This document shows, in pieces, positions 56,977-64,000 of a stretch of DNA of 64,000 nt. Both the position numbers and the translations under genes were made by a program. Numbering within the stretch: position 1 is the first letter of the stretch; the number at the start of each line of letters is the position of its first letter. The stretch lies in the NCBI GenBank assembly GCA_017643585.1, contig JAEPND010000009.1:36555-100554 (forward strand). The letters are read 5' to 3'. The DNA comes from Maricaulis sp. GTDB lineage: Bacteria > Pseudomonadota > Alphaproteobacteria > Caulobacterales > Maricaulaceae. The notes under the pieces are model-generated. The model worked only from the letters and a program-made list of their open reading frames with translations. It made no database searches and had not been told where the DNA came from.

Positions 56977-59496
56977 TCATCCGTCGGTCGGCGCTGCAAG
57001 CGCTTCCATCATCGCATTGAAGAAATCGGGTGCGTTCAGCGGCTTGGCGGCAAAGCTGTTCATTCCCGCGGCCCTGCAGGCCCGGGCATCCTCTTCCGTG
57101 GCATTGGCCGTCAGCGCCACGATCGGCAGAGTGCTGCGGCCATTGCCAAGGGCGCGGATCTGCCGGGTTGCTTCCAGGCCGTCCATGACCGGCATGCGCA
57201 TATCCATCAGGACGAGATCGAACGCGCTGTCCACGACGGCATCCACGCCCTGTTTGCCATCATGCGCTTCGGTAACGGTGGCGCCCAGCGGTTTGAGGAA
57301 AGCCTTGGCGACCTCGCGATTGATCAGATTGTCCTCGACCAGCAGGATCGAGCGACCATGCAGCGGCGCAAATTGCGGGTCCTTGGCCAGTTCCACCGGG
57401 GTCTGGGCGACGGTCTCCACCGTGTCACGGCGGGATTTGCCAGCCAGCTTGAATTCCAGCGTGAAGCACGACCCCTTGCCTGGGGCGGAATCTACCCGGA
57501 TATCGCCGCCCATCATGCGGGCCAGATTGCGTGAGATAACCAGGCCCAGCCCGGTACCACCAAACCGCGTCGACGTTGACGCATCGGCTTGCTGGAACGG
57601 GGCGAAGAGCTTTTCGGTGACTGCGGCGTCCATGCCGATGCCGCTATCCTCGACCGCAACGGTGATGATGTGTCCATCCTCGACCTCACGCGCAGAGGCG
57701 CGGGTGATGATCTTGCCGCTATCGGTGAACTTGATCGCGTTGGACAGCAGGTTTGACAGGCATTGTCTGACGCGGTGGGCGTCGACAGTGCCGGAATCGG
57801 GCAGTGCGGGATCCATCTCCAGCTTGAATTCCAGCCCCTTGTCACCGGCCTGGGCCGAGAACAGAGCGTGGATGTCATTCAACAGCTGGGGCAGCTTTAC
57901 CTGGGTCGGTGACATTTCCAGCTTGCCGGCCTCGATCTTGGACATGTCGAGGATGTCGCTGAGCAGGAGGGTCAGAGTTTCTCCCGATGCCTGGATCATG
58001 CGGGCCTGTTCCTTCAGTTCCGGCTCTTCCAGGTTGGACTCCAGGGCCTGCGCAAGCCCGTAAATCCCGTTCAGGGGGGTGCGCAGCTCATGGCTCATAT
58101 TGGCGATGAATTCACTCTTGGCCTGATTGGCCTTTGCCAGTTCACGGGTACGCGCCTCCACCCGATCTTCCAGTTCGGTCATAAGTTGCCGATTGCGCAG
58201 GTCCTGGTCGGCGAGGGTGCGGGTCAACGCCCCGATTTCATCGCGCCGCGTTGCGAGGAGGTGGGTGGCGCAAGAGACATCGGGCCGTTTTTCCACGTCC
58301 GGGGAGAAATGCCGGGTCAAGGCGCCAAGCGGCGATACGATATGACGCCGGAAATACCACAGCAGGAACAGCGCTTGCAGGGCAACGCCGATGATGGCGA
58401 CGGCGAGAATTTTTCCGGTTTCGCGGATGGCGTCGGCGCGCAGGGCCTCGCGATCGAGCAGGGTGACGTAGAACCAGTCCGGCCCGATCATGCGCGAAAA
58501 CCCGACCAGCCATCGCCCGTCCGGGCTGACCAGCGCACCCTCCGTCTCGCCGGATCCTAGGATGGCTTGGTGGATCATGTCGACACCGAGCTGGTCTGCC
58601 AGCGCGTCGACAACATCCTGGGTGATCTCGCCGTCGAGCAGGTCGCGGTGTGCGATCAGGTCGCCAGCACCATTGATGAAGAGATTTTGCCCATCCGGCA
58701 GCGTGTCCGTCATCGCTTCGCGGAAATGCACCTGCAGTGGAACCGTGGTTCCAAACGCTCCCAGATGTTCGCCATTGCGACGCACGGGCGTGAAGCAGCC
58801 GGTTGTCAGCGCTTCGCGGTTCTGGATGAAGGCGATTTGGGACAACTCATCGCACAGGAAGGCCCCGTCCGGATTGCTCTCGGGTGTGACAAGCTGGGTG
58901 AAGCTGGACTGGGTGAGGTCAAAATCCGGGGGCGCCTCGCGGCGATAGAACATTAGCTGGTCTTCGCGCGATGCCGCAGAGATGACGAGCTCGTTATAGG
59001 GGGTGAAGAGGTAGAGGTTCTGGACGCGCCCCTCGAGCATTCCACCGCCCTGGTCGACCACATTATAGGCTGCAAGCAGCAGGCGTTTGCGGTTGATGTC
59101 GAGCGGTTGCAGGGAGCCCATAAACGCGCCGACACCATGATGGAAGTTCCCGTGCTCGTCGGTGTAACCGTCGAAGAGGGCGTCTATCGACCGTCTGGTG
59201 CCATCGTCATTGACCGGGAAGAGCCGGTCGAATTCGGCTTCGACCCGTGCGTCCGACAAGGCTACAAGGCGGCGATCCAGTGCAGTTTGCGCGGTGAGAT
59301 GCGCCTGGCGGATCTCTTGGAACATGTCATTGGCCCGGTGCGCGCGCTCCGCGATGTACATGTCCAGGGATTGGGTCTGCTGACGCTCGATATCGCGCCA
59401 GAAGCTGTTGGCGACGAGGATGGTCGCAACGACAGAGAGTGCCAGCGTGGACAGCAGGATCGCTGTGACGATTCTCAGTGTCAGTGATCGATTCAA
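56977..59496 (-). CDS. Membrane hybrid sensor histidine kinase with periplasmic dCache-like domain
   Basis: 839 residues. The first helix is about 8-30, then a periplasmic domain of about 310 residues with paired PAS-like folds (dCache type; YLFTPYNELVISAASREDQL, LFINGADLIAH-like and PDGRWLVGFSRMIGPDWFYV), and the second helix about 344-365. The cytosolic part has a short linker, HisKA with His469 in SHELRTPLNG, an ATPase domain with NLLSNAIKFT, GIGMD and GGTGLGLVI, and a receiver with Asp765 in VLMDMRMPVMDG. Small-molecule sensing outside the membrane is probable. It is convergent with mutY, three bases apart, and has no partner response regulator nearby. Confidence 0.93.
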   Translation of the reverse strand: MNRSLTLRIVTAILLSTLALSVVATILVANSFWRDIERQQTQSLDMYIAERAHRANDMFQEIRQAHLTAQTALDRRLVALSDARVEAEFDRLFPVNDDGTRRSIDALFDGYTDEHGNFHHGVGAFMGSLQPLDINRKRLLLAAYNVVDQGGGMLEGRVQNLYLFTPYNELVISAASREDQLMFYRREAPPDFDLTQSSFTQLVTPESNPDGAFLCDELSQIAFIQNREALTTGCFTPVRRNGEHLGAFGTTVPLQVHFREAMTDTLPDGQNLFINGAGDLIAHRDLLDGEITQDVVDALADQLGVDMIHQAILGSGETEGALVSPDGRWLVGFSRMIGPDWFYVTLLDREALRADAIRETGKILAVAIIGVALQALFLLWYFRRHIVSPLGALTRHFSPDVEKRPDVSCATHLLATRRDEIGALTRTLADQDLRNRQLMTELEDRVEARTRELAKANQAKSEFIANMSHELRTPLNGIYGLAQALESNLEEPELKEQARMIQASGETLTLLLSDILDMSKIEAGKLEMSPTQVKLPQLLNDIHALFSAQAGDKGLEFKLEMDPALPDSGTVDAHRVRQCLSNLLSNAIKFTDSGKIITRASAREVEDGHIITVAVEDSGIGMDAAVTEKLFAPFQQADASTSTRFGGTGLGLVISRNLARMMGGDIRVDSAPGKGSCFTLEFKLAGKSRRDTVETVAQTPVELAKDPQFAPLHGRSILLVEDNLINREVAKAFLKPLGATVTEAHDGKQGVDAVVDSAFDLVLMDMRMPVMDGLEATRQIRALGNGRSTLPIVALTANATEEDARACRAAGMNSFAAKPLNAPDFFNAMMEALAAPTDG

Positions 59497-59647
59497 CTCA
59501 GCCCCCTACGCCGAACCGCCAGATTTGCCTGATTTGCCATGCTGGCCAAGCCGTCCGGTGGCGTCTTGCGACCTTGAGTTGGGGCGGGGTTTGCCGAGCG
59601 CACTCCGCTGTCTCATCTCGCAGTCGCGCGCCGCCGGTGGCGCCGGC

Positions 59648-60751
<1,104 letters not shown>

Positions 60752-60777
60752 CTACGGTCCGTTTTCCGCTTTTAGGG

Positions 60778-60820
60778 CTAACGGGGCGTTAACCGTGAAT
60801 CAAGTTATCCACAATGATTC
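60778..60820 (-). promoter_or_regulatory. Cell-cycle control region of ccrM: CtrA-like boxes, GANTC sites and a DnaA box
   Basis: On the plus strand CTAA (60778-60781), TTAA (60789-60792) and TCAA (60800-60803) are each separated by exactly seven bases; the CtrA consensus is TTAA-N7-TTAA. GAATC (60797-60801) and GATTC (60816-60820) are CcrM methylation sites. TTATCCACA (60805-60813) matches the DnaA-box consensus and contains the rnhB stop codon on the other strand. The block starts 51 bases upstream of the ccrM ATG. Confidence 0.6.
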
Positions 60821-61416
60821 GCATCCCGGGGCTGGCGCGATTCGAGGGCTTTGCGGACCGGCGCGTAACTCATCCGGTGGATCGGGCAGGGCCCGAGGCG
60901 CTCAAGCGCTTCGCGGTGAACAGGGCTGGGATAACCCTTGTGCCTGGCAAAGCCGTAACCGGGATAACGCGCATCTGCGAGAAGCATCAGGTCGTCGCGG
61001 AGTGTCTTGGCGATAATGGAGGCGGCACCGATCGCCGCCACCTTGGCGTCACCCTTGATGATTGCACTTGCAGGGACGGGCAGGTCCGGTGGTACGCGAT
61101 TGCCATCGATCTGGATTTCCGTGACCGCTACACCAAGTCCCAGGACGGCGCGGCGCATCGCGGCCGTGGTCGCATGCAGAATATTCAGTCGATCGATTTC
61201 CGCCGGCTCGGCGATGCCGACACCGATATGTGCCTTGTCCGAAATCTCCTGGAACAGCATCCGCCGGCGTTTCTCCGAAAGGGCCTTGGAATCGCCCAGC
61301 CCCGCAATCGGTCGATCGGGATCGAGCGCGACGGCGGCAGCAACCACCGGCCCGGCGAGGGGGCCGCGCCCGGCTTCATCAACGCCGGCCAGTGGCAAAG
61401 TCGAACAAAAATCCAT
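60805..61416 (-). CDS. rnhB: Ribonuclease HII
   Basis: 203 residues from ATG 61416 ([19 protein letters not shown]); the frame is open upstream but the extra part lacks family character. Catalytic acids are in [15 protein letters not shown] (Asp-Glu) and [18 protein letters not shown] (Asp), with [18 protein letters not shown] near the end. It excises ribonucleotides from DNA. The stop overlaps the DnaA box in front of ccrM; the rnhB-ccrM adjacency is known from Caulobacter-like genomes. Confidence 0.95.
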   Translation of the reverse strand: MDFCSTLPLAGVDEAGRGPLAGPVVAAAVALDPDRPIAGLGDSKALSEKRRRMLFQEISDKAHIGVGIAEPAEIDRLNILHATTAAMRRAVLGLGVAVTEIQIDGNRVPPDLPVPASAIIKGDAKVAAIGAASIIAKTLRDDLMLLADARYPGYGFARHKGYPSPVHREALERLGPCPIHRMSYAPVRKALESRQPRDANHCG

Positions 61417-61486
61417 CGCGTTAAGCTTAAATCCAAATTTTCGTGTCAGAATCCAGCCCAAAGGTGGATGGACCGAGTAAAAAGAC

Positions 61487-63922
61487 GTGAAAGAAGTAAT
61501 GGTCAATTCGGCCGCAGTACATGATCTGTGGCTGTTGGGGATTGCTGCTCTGCTGAGCCTAGCGTGCGCGGGCGCCGCGACCGCGGCTGTGCGCCGTATC
61601 CTCATCCTGGAAGACGAAAGACGCCTGGTCTGGCTGACCGTGGCTGGATTCCTCACCGGTATCGGCAGCTGGGGTGCGGGCTTTATCGCGTTGATGGGGT
61701 TCAATGCGGGGGTCACCATTGCGTTCGATCCCTTCCTGGTGCTTTCGGCATTTCTCGTCGGTGTGGGCATGGCCTGTGCGGGCTGGACCGTGATGGCTTT
61801 TTTCAAGCACAGGCTGGGAAGTCTGCTGGGAGGGGCGACGGTTGGCGCCGGCACGGCAGCGATGCTCTATTTCAGCTTGAATGCGGTCAGTGCACCTGTG
61901 CCTGTCGGGTGGAACGAGGCCACTGCCTGCCTGGGTATGGGAGCTGTTGTGCTGATCGCCATGGTCAGCGCGATGACGGCAGCGCGCGTGAATGGGTGGC
62001 TTGGCCTGGGGCTGGCTGCAGTCTTGTTGTCGACCATTCCCGGAGTGGCGTATTTCGCCCTGACCTCGGCGCTCGAGATCAGCGAGGCGGCGGCCGCACC
62101 GTTGAACAAGCTGGAGACGGCACAAAAATTGTTGGGATTGACGATCGCGCTGGGCATTTTGCCGATCGCCGGTCTTGGCCTGACCTTTGCCCTGTTCGAT
62201 CTGCACATTGGCAAGCGGCGCGAAGCCGAGGGGCAGCGGATCAACGCCCTGGCCAATTCAACCTTCGAAGGCCTGGTGCTGGTCCAGGACGGCCGCATCG
62301 TCGAGGCGAATGACCGTATCTGCGAGATTACCGGGCTGGCCAAGGAAGACCTGATCGACATGCCGCTGTGCAAGGTCGCTCTGGATGAACAGTCTGTGGA
62401 GCGCCTGCAGACCCTGAACTGTGGTGACAAGGCCACTTGTCATTTGCGTTCGCGCCGCGGTGAGAACATCACCGCACAAGTCAGCTGTCGCCAGATCGAG
62501 TATCGCAAGCGCGACAGCCTGATCCTGGCCTTCCGCGACATTTCCAGCGAGGAGCGTTCGCGCCAGCGCATCATGCACATGGCGCATCATGATGCGTTGA
62601 CCGGGCTGCCCAATCGCCTGCGCTTCCGCGAGTGCCTGGAAAACGAACTGACCATGGCCTGGGGAGATCATTCCGAGGTCGCCCTGATGTTCTTTGACCT
62701 GGATCGCTTCAAGGAGGTCAATGACGTGCACGGCCATGCCGCTGGCGATGAATTGCTCAAAGCAGTTGCCGAGCGCATGCAGGACGCCCTGCCCAAGGGG
62801 GCGATCGCCGCACGTCTCAGCGGAGACGAGTTTGCGGTCATCCTGCCGGGCGTGGAAACCCGTATGGCGGCCACTGCTGTAGCCGAGCGGGTTGTGACAT
62901 CGGTCGGATCCCCGGTCACGCTGGGCACGGTGCATCTCAATGTCAGCGCGTCGGGCGGTGTGACCATGTTTCCGCTGGATGGTGAGGACCCGGACCGGTT
63001 GATGAACCAGGCGGATCTGGCGCTGTACAAGGCCAAGAATCTGGGCCGCAATTGTGTCTGTGAATTCGATCCGAAAATGGGTCGGGAACTGCAGGAACGG
63101 CGCATGCTGGAGTCAGACCTGGCCCTGGCGATCGAGGATGAATTGCTCGACCTGCATTTCCAACCACAGGCGCATATGTGCACAGGTGAAATCGTTGGTT
63201 TCGAGGCGCTGGTGCGCTGGGAAGACGAGGTTCGTGGTTTTGTGTCTCCGGCTGAATTCGTCCAGCTGGCCGAGGAAAGCGGGCAGATCCTGAAACTGGG
63301 ACAATGGGTGCTGGAACGCGCCTGTCGCGAGGCGGTCTACTGGCCGGGCGGTCAGCGGGTTTCGGTCAATGTTTCGCCGGCACAGTTCAAGCAGGGCAAT
63401 TTCATCCTCTCGGTCGAGCGGGCGCTGTCGAGTTCTGGTCTGGAGCCGCATCGTCTGGAGATCGAGATCACCGAGGGCGTGCTGATCGATGACGAGGCGC
63501 GGGCGCTGAGCCTGATGCGCCGGCTCAATGAGCTCGGGGTCGGCCTGTCCATGGATGATTTCGGCACCGGCTATGCCTCGCTGAACTATCTGCGCGCCTT
63601 CCCGTTCGACAAGATCAAGATCGACCGCTCTTTCATCTCCGGCCTTCAGAATGAACCGGAGGCCCAGATCATCGTCGCCTCGACGATCGAGCTGGCGCAC
63701 CAGCTGGGCATGGGAGTTGTCGTCGAAGGGATCGAGGATCTCGACGAGATGTCGGCTCTGGGTGACCAGCCGGAAGTGCTCATCCAGGGCTATCTGCTGT
63801 CGCGCCCGCTGACCCGTGGGCAATTGCCGGAATTCCTCGCCAACCCGCCGGACCTGGCAGCACGTGCGGCTGATCATCTGTGCGAACAGCTCTCACAGGA
63901 TTGGGGCAGCGGCGCGGCCTAG
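61487..63922 (+). CDS. GGDEF-EAL protein with a degenerate MHYT membrane sensor and a PAS domain
   Basis: 811 residues. Seven membrane helices (about 12-240) follow the MHYT layout: the repeats occur as [10 protein letters not shown] (61-70), AAMLYFSL (124-131) and GVAYFAL (186-192), where canonical forms are SMHFIGM, AMHYTGM and GMHYTGM. All three histidines are replaced (Gly65, Leu127, Ala188). A PAS domain (about 255-365) is followed by GGDEF (SGDEF instead of GGDEF in [12 protein letters not shown], no RxxD inhibitory site) and EAL ([46 protein letters not shown]). It probably hydrolyses, and perhaps makes, cyclic di-GMP. Confidence 0.9.
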   Translation: MKEVMVNSAAVHDLWLLGIAALLSLACAGAATAAVRRILILEDERRLVWLTVAGFLTGIGSWGAGFIALMGFNAGVTIAFDPFLVLSAFLVGVGMACAGWTVMAFFKHRLGSLLGGATVGAGTAAMLYFSLNAVSAPVPVGWNEATACLGMGAVVLIAMVSAMTAARVNGWLGLGLAAVLLSTIPGVAYFALTSALEISEAAAAPLNKLETAQKLLGLTIALGILPIAGLGLTFALFDLHIGKRREAEGQRINALANSTFEGLVLVQDGRIVEANDRICEITGLAKEDLIDMPLCKVALDEQSVERLQTLNCGDKATCHLRSRRGENITAQVSCRQIEYRKRDSLILAFRDISSEERSRQRIMHMAHHDALTGLPNRLRFRECLENELTMAWGDHSEVALMFFDLDRFKEVNDVHGHAAGDELLKAVAERMQDALPKGAIAARLSGDEFAVILPGVETRMAATAVAERVVTSVGSPVTLGTVHLNVSASGGVTMFPLDGEDPDRLMNQADLALYKAKNLGRNCVCEFDPKMGRELQERRMLESDLALAIEDELLDLHFQPQAHMCTGEIVGFEALVRWEDEVRGFVSPAEFVQLAEESGQILKLGQWVLERACREAVYWPGGQRVSVNVSPAQFKQGNFILSVERALSSSGLEPHRLEIEITEGVLIDDEARALSLMRRLNELGVGLSMDDFGTGYASLNYLRAFPFDKIKIDRSFISGLQNEPEAQIIVASTIELAHQLGMGVVVEGIEDLDEMSALGDQPEVLIQGYLLSRPLTRGQLPEFLANPPDLAARAADHLCEQLSQDWGSGAA

Positions 63923-64000
63923 ATGTGAGTTCTCATAAGGTTGTTCACCCGGGCTGAAGCCTTGAGACTGGTTGATGCGAAGCAAACAGCGATCAAGGAG
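63923..64000 (+). other. Tail of the window, upstream region of a further gene
   Basis: No gene lies in these 78 bases. The last six bases are AAGGAG, a ribosome binding site that suggests a plus-strand gene starting just outside the window. Confidence 0.4.

Noticed and set aside
61418-61440. TTAA-rich stretch upstream of the GGDEF-EAL gene as a CtrA box
   Set aside because: The TTAA elements are spaced by two bases, and the only N7 partner is TTTT, too far from the consensus to claim.

Overview
The window looks like an ordinary chromosomal stretch of a GC-rich aquatic alphaproteobacterium related to Caulobacter, most likely of the Hyphomonas/Maricaulis type. The evidence is a CcrM-type GANTC methyltransferase with CtrA-like boxes in front of it, split b and b' subunits of the F0 ATP synthase, a plant-type glutamate-cysteine ligase beside rsmE and ubiA, and the mutY / DUF721 / DsbA / smc cluster usual in this class. 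No phage, insertion sequence, CRISPR array, rRNA or tRNA was seen. The species is an inference.

Layout. 1-5344 (minus strand): start of an enoyl-CoA hydratase with a MarR regulator, a protein methyltransferase, a two-gene M16 peptidase pair ending in a strong terminator, and ubiA. 5422-11182 (plus): rsmE, an unrecognised lipoprotein of different base composition wedged in front of gshA, then a POT peptide transporter with an extra periplasmic insert. 11252-17078 (minus): two tandem aspartic proteases with two catalytic motifs per chain, a TonB-dependent receptor, and tldD.

17394-24915 (plus) is the aa3 cytochrome c oxidase operon: promoter, ctaC, ctaD, ctaB, a CoxF-like protein, an unusual membrane protein, ctaG, ctaE, a DUF983 protein and surf1. 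The unusual protein (21325-22389) keeps landmarks of the second half of CtaD in order but has none of its metal-ligand histidines. It is followed by a RimJ-like acetyltransferase coupled to a PAS-EAL phosphodiesterase.

26683-37574 holds yqgE, a peroxiredoxin, an SPFH/NfeD pair, a stand-alone TonB C-terminal domain protein, a large cytosolic hybrid kinase, an ispH/DUF1801/rnhA overlap operon, a lipoprotein and argS. 37584-44631 holds a beta-lactamase-fold hydrolase with a TPR tail, a small secreted protein, and the glycine cleavage operon (gcvT-gcvH-small ORF-gcvPA-gcvPB) under a promoter and a tandem glycine riboswitch. 44630-50316 holds an acyltransferase, an alpha/beta hydrolase, a small membrane protein and the F0 ATP synthase operon. 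50364-64000 holds smc, two DsbA-like proteins, a DUF721/DciA-like protein, mutY, a membrane hybrid kinase, ccrM, rnhB and a GGDEF-EAL protein with a degenerate MHYT sensor.

Most worth following up: (1) the CtaD-like pseudo-subunit in the oxidase operon; (2) the packed CtrA/GANTC/DnaA sites upstream of ccrM; (3) the MHYT domain that has lost every histidine; (4) the foreign-looking lipoprotein inserted between rsmE and gshA.
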